A stretch of DNA of 49,663 nt, taken from contig JANSXF010000029.1 of NCBI GenBank assembly GCA_024743095.1, forward strand, positions 1 through 49,663, given 5' to 3'. The notes below the pieces were generated by a model that was not told the DNA's origin, made no database searches, and worked only from the letters and a program-made list of their open reading frames with translations. The stretch is from Flavobacteriaceae bacterium (lineage in GTDB: Bacteria > Bacteroidota > Bacteroidia > Flavobacteriales > Flavobacteriaceae). This document shows, one piece after another, positions 29,676 through 38,373 of the stretch. Position 1 is the stretch's first letter. Each line of letters begins with the position of its first letter. The position numbers and the translations under genes are program-made.

Positions 29676-30278
29676 ATGTACAGCGTTTTTATAAAACCGA
29701 TCATAGATTTTCTCATTGCATTAGTTCTACTGGTGCTCCTGTCGCCATTATTGTTGGTCCTAATACTTCTATTATCGGTCGTTAACCATGGTAAACCCTT
29801 CTTTTTACAACCACGTCCTGGTAAAGGCGGAAAAATCTTTAAGATTATTAAGTTCAAGACCATGCGCGATTTTAAACCTGGTTCTTCAATCGATATCCAT
29901 AGCCCCAAGCGAGTAACACCTATAGGTGGATTCGTTCGCAAATACTCTCTGGACGAGCTCCTGCAATTAGTAAATGTGCTTAAAGGTGATATGTCCCTTG
30001 TAGGCCCAAGGCCCTTGTTGGTTGAATACTTGCCGCTTTATAATGAAGAGCAGAGCAAACGGCACAATGTAAGGCCGGGAATAACAGGGTGGGCCCAAGT
30101 AAATGGTAGAAATACAATCGATTGGAATCAAAAATTCAAATTGGACGTTTGGTATGTTGAAAATATTTCAGCTATGTTGGACCTAAAAATCATCTATAAG
30201 ACATTTATAAAAGTCATCAAGAAAAGTGACATCAATCAAAATGAAAACAAAACAATGCCCCAATGGGCCGGTAATTGA
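29676..30278 (+). CDS. PglC-type initiating phosphoglycosyl transferase
   Basis: This 200-residue monotopic phosphoglycosyl transferase has one re-entrant hydrophobic helix (about 7-34), KFKTMRD (59-65), the catalytic D93-E94 pair in SLDELLQ, SLVGPRPL and VRPGITGWAQVNGRN. It would transfer a sugar-1-phosphate to undecaprenyl phosphate, starting the repeat unit. I chose the ATG at 29676 because MYSVFIKP matches the family start; the frame extends upstream to 29625 without support. With PglF, the aminotransferase and PglD in the window, UDP-diacetylbacillosamine is the likely donor. A second enzyme of this type lies at 35350. Confidence 0.91.
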   Translation: MYSVFIKPIIDFLIALVLLVLLSPLLLVLILLLSVVNHGKPFFLQPRPGKGGKIFKIIKFKTMRDFKPGSSIDIHSPKRVTPIGGFVRKYSLDELLQLVNVLKGDMSLVGPRPLLVEYLPLYNEEQSKRHNVRPGITGWAQVNGRNTIDWNQKFKLDVWYVENISAMLDLKIIYKTFIKVIKKSDINQNENKTMPQWAGN

Positions 30279-30316
30279 CCGATCTATATAAATTAATTCC
30301 CCGAACACTATATAAC

Positions 30317-30958
30317 ATGAAAAAAGTAAGAATCTATGGAGCAGGCGGACACTCTCAGGTTATTCGAAAAGTTCTCGAATTAAACGACATCGTCGTTACA
30401 GACACTTATGATGACAAGCCGTCAACGGTTCACAGTGCTTATCAAAATACAAATATTGAAAGTGGGGCGAGGGATGGAAAGGATGCATTCCCCCACGAAG
30501 GAGATCCGGTGATCATAGCTGTTGGCAATAATTTACAACGAGCGGAAATTGCTGAATTTTTGAAAAGTACATTTGAGAAAGCTATTCATCCATCATCAAT
30601 AATTGCCGAAAGCGCAATAGTTGGAGAAGGAACAGTTGTTTTTGCCGGCGCAATCATACAACCGAACACTACGGTAGGCAAACATGTCATCGTAAATACG
30701 GCAGCAAGTATAGATCACGATAATAGTATTGGTGATTATGCCCATATTTCTCCAAAAGCTGCACTTTGCGGACATGTGGAGGTTGGTGAAGGTTCGCATG
30801 TAGGAGTAGGTGCAGTTGTGATACCAAAAATAAAAATAGGAAAGTGGTGTACCATAGGAGCAGGAACAGTGGTCATTAAAGATGTGCCGGACTACGCAAC
30901 CGTGGTGGGCAACCCTGGTAGGATAATTAAAATCAATAATCCATTTGTATCACAATAA
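30317..30958 (+). CDS. PglD-type sugar-nucleotide N-acetyltransferase, copy 1
   Basis: The 213-residue protein has the PglD two-domain form: an N-terminal Rossmann-like UDP-sugar site with YGAGGHSQV (7-15), then a left-handed beta-helix with catalytic H134 in SIDHDN, hexapeptides and a VVGNPGRIIK tail. PglD acetylates the C4 amine of UDP-4-amino sugars with acetyl-CoA, finishing UDP-diacetylbacillosamine. I chose ATG 30317; an in-frame TTG at 30275 overlapping the preceding stop is possible but would add residues not seen in the family. A close paralog follows after 29 bases. Confidence 0.88.
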   Translation: MKKVRIYGAGGHSQVIRKVLELNDIVVTDTYDDKPSTVHSAYQNTNIESGARDGKDAFPHEGDPVIIAVGNNLQRAEIAEFLKSTFEKAIHPSSIIAESAIVGEGTVVFAGAIIQPNTTVGKHVIVNTAASIDHDNSIGDYAHISPKAALCGHVEVGEGSHVGVGAVVIPKIKIGKWCTIGAGTVVIKDVPDYATVVGNPGRIIKINNPFVSQ

Positions 30959-30987
30959 TTTTTAATGGTAGTTCACATTTAAACGTA

Positions 30988-31641
30988 GTGAAAAGTCAAG
31001 TTAAACATATAAGGTTATATGGTGCAGGGGGGCATTCCGGCGTTATTAAGGATGTAGCCCAACTTTTAGGGTACAATATCGTTGATGTTTTTGATGATCA
31101 TCCATCCGATAGTGTGCATTGGGATTCCGATACAGTCAAGATTGGCCTTACATCTTCTAACGACTTTCCGCATGAGGGGCCACCTTTTATCATTGCAATT
31201 GGCGATAATAAAACAAGGGCGGAACTGTCCCATAAAATAAAAGCTGTTTTTAAAACATTGATACATCCATCTGCGGTTATAAGTAAAGAGAGCAGTATTG
31301 GTGACGGAACGGTGGTATATGCCGGAGTGGTAATTCAACCCAATACAACCATTGGAAAACATGTAATAGTAAATACTTCGGCAAGTATTGATCACGACAA
31401 TTACATAGCTGATTTTGTACACGTAGCTCCCAAAGCTGCACTTACAGGCCATGTTGAGGTCGGAGAGGGTTCGTTCATAGGAGCCGGTGCCGTGGTCATA
31501 CCAAAAATAAAAATCGGTAAATGGTGCACCATAGGTGCCGGAAGTGTCGTTATAAAGGATGTCCCGGACAATGCGGTCGTTGTTGGAAATCCTGCGAAAA
31601 TTATCAGATATCAAAATTTAAACGAAAGTAATGGAAAATAA
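30988..31641 (+). CDS. PglD-type sugar-nucleotide N-acetyltransferase, copy 2
   Basis: The 217-residue protein starts at a GTG and is strongly similar to the previous gene along its whole length, sharing YGAGGHS, FPHEG, TVGKHVIVNT-like and PKIKIGKWCTIGAG segments. The catalytic position H136 in SIDHDN is kept, so both copies look active. The N-terminal third, which contacts the nucleotide sugar, differs most (residues about 20-60). This suggests that the two enzymes accept different 4-amino sugars, or that the duplication raises dosage. Its end overlaps the next gene by 11 bases. Confidence 0.86.
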   Translation: MKSQVKHIRLYGAGGHSGVIKDVAQLLGYNIVDVFDDHPSDSVHWDSDTVKIGLTSSNDFPHEGPPFIIAIGDNKTRAELSHKIKAVFKTLIHPSAVISKESSIGDGTVVYAGVVIQPNTTIGKHVIVNTSASIDHDNYIADFVHVAPKAALTGHVEVGEGSFIGAGAVVIPKIKIGKWCTIGAGSVVIKDVPDNAVVVGNPAKIIRYQNLNESNGK

Positions 31642-34243
31642 AATTCCTTTCAATCTTGCATTCATTGGTTCGGGAATTTCGTCAACTTTCACCTTGTATC
31701 ATACCCTCAAGAAACTGGAGAAAAAAGAACATGGTGATACAATTCGAATTGCCGTTGTGGAAAAGTTTGAAACCTTCCATAGTGGAATTCCCTATGGTGA
31801 AAGGTCGGGAAGTACAACCTTACTGATCACCTCACTCAAAAACTTTTTGCCGGAACCCGAATTGTCAGAGTTTATAGAATGGCTCAACAAAAACAAACAA
31901 CAGCTTTTGAATGAGCTTAAGGAACAAGGAGGACCATTGTCACTGGAATGGATACAAAAACACCATCATGAACTAGAGAACAACCAATGGGAAGACCTCT
32001 TTATCCCAAGAAGGTTCTTTGGTTATTACATGGACGAAAAAATAGGGACGGTTGTACAGGCCCTAGAAAAGCAAAAAGGAGTCTCAGTTTCATATATCAG
32101 AGGTAAGGTAATTGACTTGGCACAAAATGAAGGAGCATGGGAAATCCATTTTAATGAGCAATCTCCCATTTTTGCAGAAAAGGCCATCTTGACCATTGGT
32201 TCTTTGCCTTCCAATTACTTGTGGAAAAGAAAGAAACGATTTAAAAAAGACAACTTCCTCTTGATCAACGACCCTTACAAACCAAGGTTGTCGGAAACCA
32301 TTGAAAGTATCAGGGACTTCGCTTTTCAATCCAAAGAGGCCATTAATGTTTCCATTATAGGAGCCAATGCCAGTGGTCTAGAGATGCTTTACCAACTCAA
32401 CGACCATCCAGACATCAAGGAAAGGATCAATCATTTTTATATGATATCCACTCAAGGACTCCTACCCGATTCAAAAATAGACCATACTAAGCTAAAGCAG
32501 TTTAAAACAGTCCATTTAGATGGTTTAAATGAAAAAGAATACTTAAAGGCATCAGAAATTGCCGAAGCCGTATATCAAGATCTAGATTTAGCGGACAATA
32601 TACAATTGGGTGCTTCCAGTACCGTTGGTATTGTATCCCAAAAATTCGGGGCGCTCCTGGAAAAGCTCGACCGGGATGAGTTGGAAAGATTCGCCTGTCA
32701 TTATGGAAACCAGATAGGCAGAAGACAGCGTTGTGCAGGGGAACATTATGCCAACGTGGCAAGGATTCTAAAAATGAAAAAAAAGTTTACCCACATTGCC
32801 GGTAGATTCTCGGATATAATTCCAAACCCTTCTGGATATGAGCTTGCATATACGGACAAGGACAATTTGCATCAAACTGTTGGGGAACCAATACATATTG
32901 TTATCAATTGTATTAGTGGGATTACGTTTTCGCATCCCAATATTCCAAAATTGATCGCTAGTCTGATTTCCAAAAATATGATTCAGGCAAATGAATCCGA
33001 GATAGGTATACGGGTGAACAACGAGTTTGAGGCCGCTGAGAACCTTCATGTCATAGGCCCTTTATTGGCCGGCAACATTATTGGCGGCAAAGCAGTTTGG
33101 CATGTCGAGCATTGCGGAAGAATCATTGCCTTTTCGAAAATGCTCTCAGATTTTTTAGTGGATGATTCCCCATATGATTTTGATCTCGACATCATTGAGT
33201 TGGACCAGCAAGAAGGCATAGACTCCTACAAGCATCTGATAAAAACAGAATGGAACAACAATCCATATTATTTATACGAGTACTTGTCCCATCACAAATC
33301 GGATAATAACAAAATCATAGCGTTCAACTTTAAGGTAAACGGTGCATCAACCATAATAATGCCCATGATACTGCGAGAAATTGAAGCCTCAAAAGAACCT
33401 TTTTATGATATTATTTCACCTTATGGCTACAATGGGCCACTCTATGAAGAGGGGGTAAATGAGCAAATAATCAAAAAGTTTTGGGAGCTTGTTGATGAGT
33501 GGTACACTAAAAACAATGTGATTTCAGAGTTCGTTCGGTTTCATTTAAATGGGAACCATCAAAATTACACGGGCGAAACCGTGTCAGCACTGAACAATGT
33601 CTTCGGACCATTAATGGACACGTTTGAGGAACAATGGGATTCCTTTGTTTCCAAAGTGAGGAACAACTATCGCAAGGCAGAAAAGGAAAACCTAACCATT
33701 AAGTTTTATGAAGGAAAAGCCATTGAACCCCACCACCTAACTTCCTTTTATGACATCTATGTAAGTACGATGAAAAGGAACGGAGCTTCCAAGATGCTGT
33801 ACTTTTCTTTGGAACATTTTGAAAACATGATCCTTAACAATAAGGAAAATTTCACCATAGTACTTGTATATAAGGATGATATTGCCATATCCACGGAACT
33901 TATTATTCACCTCAACGATTGCCTCTACGCATATTTGGGCGGTACCTTGTCCGACTATTTTGCTTGTAGACCAAATGATTTCCTAAGAGTGGAGGTCATA
34001 CGTTGGGGAATTGAAAAAGGAAAGGGCCATTATATTCTTGGAGGGGGAATCACAAATGGGGACGGATTGTACAAATTCAAGAAATCCCTGTTTCCAAATT
34101 CCACTGACCGTGTTTTTTATACGGGAAGAAAAATCATAAACAAAACCAAATACGATGAACTTTGTGAGCTAGTCTGTGGACCTGTGAACGAAAAAGAGAC
34201 AGGGTCCTTTTTTCCACTTTACCGGATGAACCCTTCATCATAG
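31631..34243 (+). CDS. FAD/NAD(P)-binding protein fused to a FemAB/BioF2-type GNAT domain
   Basis: This 870-residue protein has two parts. Residues about 5-525 form a FAD/NAD(P)-binding module of the PF13454 kind, with the dinucleotide motif IGSGISS (12-18) and a second Rossmann motif IIGANASG (242-249). Residues about 545-870 form a GNAT domain of the BioF2/FemAB group, with NYRKAEKE, MKRNGASKMLYF and the terminal GGGITNGDGLYKFKKSLFP. The GNAT half resembles the next gene. Flavin amine hydroxylation followed by acylation is chemically attractive but unproven here. The gene overlaps PglD copy 2 by 11 bases, so it may act on the same amino-sugar pathway. The domain boundary is approximate. Confidence 0.75.
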   Translation: MENKIPFNLAFIGSGISSTFTLYHTLKKLEKKEHGDTIRIAVVEKFETFHSGIPYGERSGSTTLLITSLKNFLPEPELSEFIEWLNKNKQQLLNELKEQGGPLSLEWIQKHHHELENNQWEDLFIPRRFFGYYMDEKIGTVVQALEKQKGVSVSYIRGKVIDLAQNEGAWEIHFNEQSPIFAEKAILTIGSLPSNYLWKRKKRFKKDNFLLINDPYKPRLSETIESIRDFAFQSKEAINVSIIGANASGLEMLYQLNDHPDIKERINHFYMISTQGLLPDSKIDHTKLKQFKTVHLDGLNEKEYLKASEIAEAVYQDLDLADNIQLGASSTVGIVSQKFGALLEKLDRDELERFACHYGNQIGRRQRCAGEHYANVARILKMKKKFTHIAGRFSDIIPNPSGYELAYTDKDNLHQTVGEPIHIVINCISGITFSHPNIPKLIASLISKNMIQANESEIGIRVNNEFEAAENLHVIGPLLAGNIIGGKAVWHVEHCGRIIAFSKMLSDFLVDDSPYDFDLDIIELDQQEGIDSYKHLIKTEWNNNPYYLYEYLSHHKSDNNKIIAFNFKVNGASTIIMPMILREIEASKEPFYDIISPYGYNGPLYEEGVNEQIIKKFWELVDEWYTKNNVISEFVRFHLNGNHQNYTGETVSALNNVFGPLMDTFEEQWDSFVSKVRNNYRKAEKENLTIKFYEGKAIEPHHLTSFYDIYVSTMKRNGASKMLYFSLEHFENMILNNKENFTIVLVYKDDIAISTELIIHLNDCLYAYLGGTLSDYFACRPNDFLRVEVIRWGIEKGKGHYILGGGITNGDGLYKFKKSLFPNSTDRVFYTGRKIINKTKYDELCELVCGPVNEKETGSFFPLYRMNPSS

Positions 34244-34262
34244 AGATGAACCAAACTATTGT

Positions 34263-35315
34263 ATGTTTAAAGTTATTACAGAGGAAAATGAATGGAACAG
34301 GGCAATAAGTTCTTTTGAAAAAAAGGACTTTTACCACTCCTATGATTACCATCAGGTCTGCATAAAGGACAATGAAGTGGCCAAACTTCTTTTGTACAAA
34401 TCTGGCAATACTTCCATCGCATTCCCTCTTGTAATAAGACCTATAAATGGTAGCGGTTTTTTTGATGCCACCTCGGTATATGGATATGCTGGACCATTGA
34501 TTTCCCACCTTCCCTCCCACTTCGATTTTCAAGATTGGAAAGAACAAATGCTCGGGTATTTCTTGGATGATAAGATCATCAGCATTTTTTCAAGCACAAA
34601 CCCTTTTATAGATAACCAAGAACAGCTTCTTTCCCACATGGGCGAAATCGAGTCCCTTGGCGACATTGTTTATTTTGACTTGAAGCAATCCAAAGCGCAT
34701 CTAAAACAGTATTCAAAGACTACAAAGAGATACATAAAGCGAAACAAAGAGCTTTTTGATATTAGGGAAGGAAATTCTGAAGATGATGCTCGTCAGTTCT
34801 TGGAAATATATTATCAAAGTATGGAACGCGTAGGCGCCAATAGTCAATACTATTTTAAACTTCCATATTTCATCAAACTTTTACGGAACCATAGCTTTTT
34901 TGATGCAAGCTTTGTATTCGCCACCTCAAAAGAGAACGGAGATGTCGCCTCTGGGGCCTTTATCATCCGTACCAAAGACCACATCGTTCAATATCACTTG
35001 TCCGGGACGGTAGATGCTTACAGGCACCTGTCCCCTATCCGTGGGGTTATTGATCATGTTAGGTGCCAAGGTAAGTTGGACAGTTATAACTTTTTTAACC
35101 TTGGTGGAGGTGTTGGAAGCAAAAATGATTCTTTATATGATTTTAAGGCATCCTTCTCCAAAAAGACAGCTCCTTTCAAGGTCTGGAAATATATTTCCAA
35201 TATCGAAGTTTACGACCAACTGTGCACAATTGCACGAGAGAAGGAAGGGGAAGAAAATTCAAATACCAACTACTTCCCGGCTTACCGAACCAATTCCTAT
35301 TTTGGTACTCCATAA
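34263..35315 (+). CDS. FemAB/BioF2-type GNAT acyltransferase
   Basis: The 350-residue protein has a degenerate N-terminal GNAT half with FYHSYDYHQV (23-32) and YGYAGPLI (76-83) and a better conserved C-terminal half with KTTKRYIKRNKEL, YYQSMERVGANSQYYF and LGGGVGSKNDSLYDFKASF. The last two match the end of the preceding fusion protein (MKRNGASKMLYF, GGGITNGDGLYKFKKSLF), so they are paralogs. The family includes FemX/FemA-type aminoacyl-tRNA-dependent transferases and acyl-CoA-dependent enzymes; which applies cannot be told. It is 19 bases downstream of the fusion gene. Confidence 0.76.
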   Translation: MFKVITEENEWNRAISSFEKKDFYHSYDYHQVCIKDNEVAKLLLYKSGNTSIAFPLVIRPINGSGFFDATSVYGYAGPLISHLPSHFDFQDWKEQMLGYFLDDKIISIFSSTNPFIDNQEQLLSHMGEIESLGDIVYFDLKQSKAHLKQYSKTTKRYIKRNKELFDIREGNSEDDARQFLEIYYQSMERVGANSQYYFKLPYFIKLLRNHSFFDASFVFATSKENGDVASGAFIIRTKDHIVQYHLSGTVDAYRHLSPIRGVIDHVRCQGKLDSYNFFNLGGGVGSKNDSLYDFKASFSKKTAPFKVWKYISNIEVYDQLCTIAREKEGEENSNTNYFPAYRTNSYFGTP

Positions 35316-35349
35316 CTTTCAGGTGTGAAGAATAATGGAACAGGGCCTT

Positions 35350-35988
35350 CTAAACAGGAGTCTGGCTGTTTTCAAGCTGCTTCTTGCGATGTACATCAAA
35401 ACCCTCGATAAAAGCATTGGGGTCTTCGGCAACATCTTTGCCAAGTAAGGCCTTTTTAAAAGTCTGAACCAATATTTTAACATCCATGAAAAGTCCAATA
35501 TTCTCTACATATTCCACATCTAGAGCAAACCTTTCTTCCCATGTCAAAAAATTTCTTCCGGATATTTGTGCCAGTCCCGTAATACCGGGGCGTACCAAAT
35601 GTCTTTTTTTCTCCACCTCGTTATAAAAAGGTAGATAGTATGTTCTCAACGGCCTGGGGCCAACCAAACTCATATCTCCTTTTACTATATTGATAAGTTG
35701 TGGGATCTCGTCCAAGGAGGTCTTTCTTACAAAGGCCCCTACTTTGGTAATCCGTTGATTGTCGGGCAGCAATTTTCCGGAATCATCGGTTTTGTCGTTC
35801 ATAGTCTTAAACTTTAGAATATGAAAGACCTTTTCATTTTTACCTGGCCGTTCTTGCGTAAAAAAAGGAGTTCCCCTAAAATCGATCCAAAGTAAAATGG
35901 TGACTAAAATAAAGATTGGAGAAAGCAAGATCAATCCAATAAATGATGCCGTAAAGTCAAAACATCTTTTAAAAAAATTACTGTACAC
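35350..35988 (-). CDS. PglC-type phosphoglycosyl transferase, second copy
   Basis: The 212-residue monotopic enzyme has an N-terminal re-entrant helix (about 8-34), KFKTMND (59-65), catalytic D93-E94 in SLDEIPQL, SLVGPRPL and VRPGITGLAQISGRN. It aligns end to end with the enzyme at 29676 but is clearly diverged and carries a longer insert after KTMND (DDSGKLLPDNQRITKVG). Two initiating transferases in one window suggest either two polymers or two alternative first sugars. It is in a minus-strand operon with the PurN-like formyltransferase 39 bases upstream. Confidence 0.91.
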   Translation of the reverse strand: MYSNFFKRCFDFTASFIGLILLSPIFILVTILLWIDFRGTPFFTQERPGKNEKVFHILKFKTMNDKTDDSGKLLPDNQRITKVGAFVRKTSLDEIPQLINIVKGDMSLVGPRPLRTYYLPFYNEVEKKRHLVRPGITGLAQISGRNFLTWEERFALDVEYVENIGLFMDVKILVQTFKKALLGKDVAEDPNAFIEGFDVHRKKQLENSQTPV

Positions 35989-36027
35989 CTGAATATAAGT
36001 TTAGTTATTTTTCAATTTGAAAATGTA

Positions 36028-36609
36028 TTAATTCTGATTTTCCATCAGCTTCATACTTTCAATGATCAACGGAAGTCCCTTACTTGAAAACTTCGGATAT
36101 AACGTATCAAAAGTATCTCCCTCATCTATTCTAACAGGTTCTTGGCACAAGATGGTTCCACGATCGAACCTGTCATCGATAATATGTGTCGTAATACCTG
36201 TTACCTTCACCCCGTAATCAAGGGCATCCTGTATGGCTGTCTTGGTTGCCAAAAAACTAGGAAACAAGGAGGGATGTATATTCGCTATTTTATTTGGGAA
36301 CGCATCCAACATTTGCTTTCGGATAAGGTGTTCGAATCCAAGAAGGAAAATGTGCGTTATCCCGTTTTCCAATAAAATATCGACCATTTTAGCTTGATGG
36401 TCCCGCTTATTGTCAAAATCTTTCAAGGGCATACGAACATGCTTTATCCCATTTAGCTTTGCCTCATCGGCAGCGCCACAGTTCTCCTGTTCATAAATGA
36501 TTATCCCTATTCTATCAATTTGACCATTTTCGGCATGCCATGCAATGGCATCTTTGGCATTTTTGCCCCAAAAACTACATAAAAAGGCCCATTTGATGTT
36601 TCTATCCAT
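36028..36609 (-). CDS. PurN-like N10-formyl-THF-dependent formyltransferase
   Basis: The 193-residue single-domain protein shows the formyltransferase catalytic triad: N110 and H112 in NIHPSLFPS, and D146 in HIIDDRFDRGTIL. It has the length of glycinamide ribonucleotide formyltransferase, but the N-terminal glycine loop is replaced by LCSFWGKNAKDAI, and it sits in a polysaccharide operon directly upstream of a PglC-type transferase. I infer that it formylates an amino group on a sugar nucleotide or lipid-linked sugar (N-formyl amino sugars are known in O-antigens and capsules). Known sugar formyltransferases are usually longer, so the substrate is uncertain; true PurN is the alternative. Confidence 0.82.
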   Translation of the reverse strand: MDRNIKWAFLCSFWGKNAKDAIAWHAENGQIDRIGIIIYEQENCGAADEAKLNGIKHVRMPLKDFDNKRDHQAKMVDILLENGITHIFLLGFEHLIRKQMLDAFPNKIANIHPSLFPSFLATKTAIQDALDYGVKVTGITTHIIDDRFDRGTILCQEPVRIDEGDTFDTLYPKFSSKGLPLIIESMKLMENQN

Positions 36610-36823
36610 ATAAAGTGTTCGTTAATAACTTCCGCAAATAGGAAAGGTAAAACCATACTGATTGACCACTTCCCGATTCGGTAAAAATAAATGATGCTGT
36701 TGCAATAGCATCTGCTCCAACAATTGCTAAGATAATCCGGGGCATGGCAATACACCAAGAATTTCTGCCGAACGTCTTTATTTTACCCATGACATGGCGA
36801 ACATCCTTAAATAGTGTGTTCAT
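36602..36823 (-). CDS. Small protein of unknown function
   Basis: A possible 73-residue gene from an ATG at 36823 (MNTLFKDVRHVMGK) has one moderately hydrophobic stretch (about residues 24-48) and ends LRKLLTNTLYG. Its stop overlaps the formyltransferase start by 8 bases (ATGGATAG), the same overlap geometry as in the two-component operon, which is the main support for its being translated. I recognise no family. It could instead be the end of a decayed larger gene. The rest of this 316-base interval (36824-36925) holds only the divergent start region of the MBOAT operon. Confidence 0.4.
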   Translation of the reverse strand: MNTLFKDVRHVMGKIKTFGRNSWCIAMPRIILAIVGADAIATASFIFTESGSGQSVWFYLSYLRKLLTNTLYG

Positions 36824-36925
36824 CGATGAAACTTGTGAGATTAACTCGGTCCTGTGTTGAAATATCCAATTAATCTTACTTTTACAATGAACCGACCAAT
36901 AGTTTCCCAAACACAAGGATTATCC

Positions 36926-38368
36926 ATGCTTTTTAATTCTTTTGAGTTCCTACTTTTTTTCCCCGTAGTACTTTTTTTGTACTATGTGCTCCCTCATAAA
37001 CTGCGGTGGCTGTTCTTATTGGCCTCAAGCTATTATTTCTATGCCGCCTCTGAACCCTACCTGATTATTCTATTGCTCATATCCACTCTGGTGGATTACT
37101 ATTGTGGCCTAAAAATCGGTGAAGTAGTTTCCAGAAGGAAAAAATATTACCTATGGCTCAGCATAGTGGTCAACATAGGTATTCTTGTTGCCTTCAAATA
37201 TTTGTTTTTCTTCATTGATTCCACAAACAACATCTTGGAATATTTTGGGGTAGAGATCTCCTCTTCCGAACAGATACAGTCGTACAGAATTGATCAAATC
37301 TTGTTACCGGTAGGTATCAGCTTCTATACGTTCCAGACCATGAGCTATACCATAGAGGTTTACCGGGGCAATATGAAGCCCGAGAAACACCTTGGTAGAT
37401 TCGCCCTTTTTGTAGCTTTCTTTCCGCAATTGGTTGCTGGTCCTATTGAAAAGGCCACTAGGCTGTTGCCTCAGTTAAAAAAAACGATTTCTCCCGATAT
37501 ATCCCAAATCAAAAGAGGAATGATTATCATGGCATGGGGGTTCTTTTTAAAAGTTGTCGTGGCCGATCGTTTGGGCATTTACGTTGATGCTGTTTATGCT
37601 GATCCAGACGGTCATCAGGGACTTCCCTCTTTGTTGGCAGCCTTCTTTTTTGTATTCCAGATATACTTTGATTTTGCTGCCTATACTTATATAGCTATCG
37701 GAGCTGCTAAGACTATGGGGATTTCATTGATCAATAATTTTAACAGACCCTTGTTCTCGATCAGTATTACGCAGTTCTGGCAACGTTGGCATATATCCCT
37801 AACCCAATGGATAAGGGATTATCTCTATAGTCCCTTGAGAAGAAAAGCCCATTTAAACCGGGTGGTCTCCGCACTATTCGTCTTCTTTATCATGGGCCTT
37901 TGGCACGGGGCAAATTGGACCTTTGTGGTCTGGGGATTGATCAATGCCCTGTTTTTGATAATAGAAGTGGCTACCAACAAATGGCGGAAAAATAGTTTTG
38001 ACCGTTTACATGTCCCTTTAAAACTTAGGGCTCTATTAGGTTGGGCAACCTCTTTTACCTTAATGATGGTATCCCTGATTTTCTTTAGGTCGGCATCAAT
38101 GCAAGAAGCTTTCAACTTTATTGGTAATCTCTTTGTTGTACCAAACTTGCACATCAATGTACTCAATAACTATTTGGAGCTCTTTTTGAGCATCCTTTTG
38201 ATTTTTGGTGTACAATGGGTTCACTTTGTTAAGGGGAACAATAAGATATATGAATTGGTGGAAGGGCGACCGGTCTGGGCTCGGTGGTCCATGTACTTGG
38301 CATATATCGCCATTATTGTGATGCTCGGCATCAACAGGCAAGAGAGTTTTATTTATTTTCAATTCTGA
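36926..38368 (+). CDS. MBOAT-family O-acyltransferase
   Basis: The 480-residue membrane protein has about ten helices and the MBOAT landmarks: FFPQLVAGPIEKA, FWQRWHISLTQWIRDYLYSPL in two overlapping parts, and the catalytic H327 in GLWHGANW. Family members such as AlgI, PatA and DltB move acyl groups across the membrane to polysaccharides or teichoic acids with a periplasmic SGNH-type partner. That partner is encoded 5 bases downstream. I chose ATG 36926 (MLFNSFEFLLFFP), the usual family N-terminus; the frame opens earlier at 36854 without support. It leads the long operon containing seven GNAT genes. Confidence 0.92.
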   Translation: MLFNSFEFLLFFPVVLFLYYVLPHKLRWLFLLASSYYFYAASEPYLIILLLISTLVDYYCGLKIGEVVSRRKKYYLWLSIVVNIGILVAFKYLFFFIDSTNNILEYFGVEISSSEQIQSYRIDQILLPVGISFYTFQTMSYTIEVYRGNMKPEKHLGRFALFVAFFPQLVAGPIEKATRLLPQLKKTISPDISQIKRGMIIMAWGFFLKVVVADRLGIYVDAVYADPDGHQGLPSLLAAFFFVFQIYFDFAAYTYIAIGAAKTMGISLINNFNRPLFSISITQFWQRWHISLTQWIRDYLYSPLRRKAHLNRVVSALFVFFIMGLWHGANWTFVVWGLINALFLIIEVATNKWRKNSFDRLHVPLKLRALLGWATSFTLMMVSLIFFRSASMQEAFNFIGNLFVVPNLHINVLNNYLELFLSILLIFGVQWVHFVKGNNKIYELVEGRPVWARWSMYLAYIAIIVMLGINRQESFIYFQF

Positions 38369-38373
38369 TCACA

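Noticed and set aside
30275..30316. TTG start for PglD copy 1 overlapping the PglC stop
   Set aside because: The 14 added residues are absent from the paralog and the family; the ATG at 30317 starts right before the conserved YGAGGHS segment.
36854..36925. Longer MBOAT start
   Set aside because: The added 24 residues are hydrophilic and unlike MBOAT N-termini; MLFNSFEFLLFFP at 36926 is typical.
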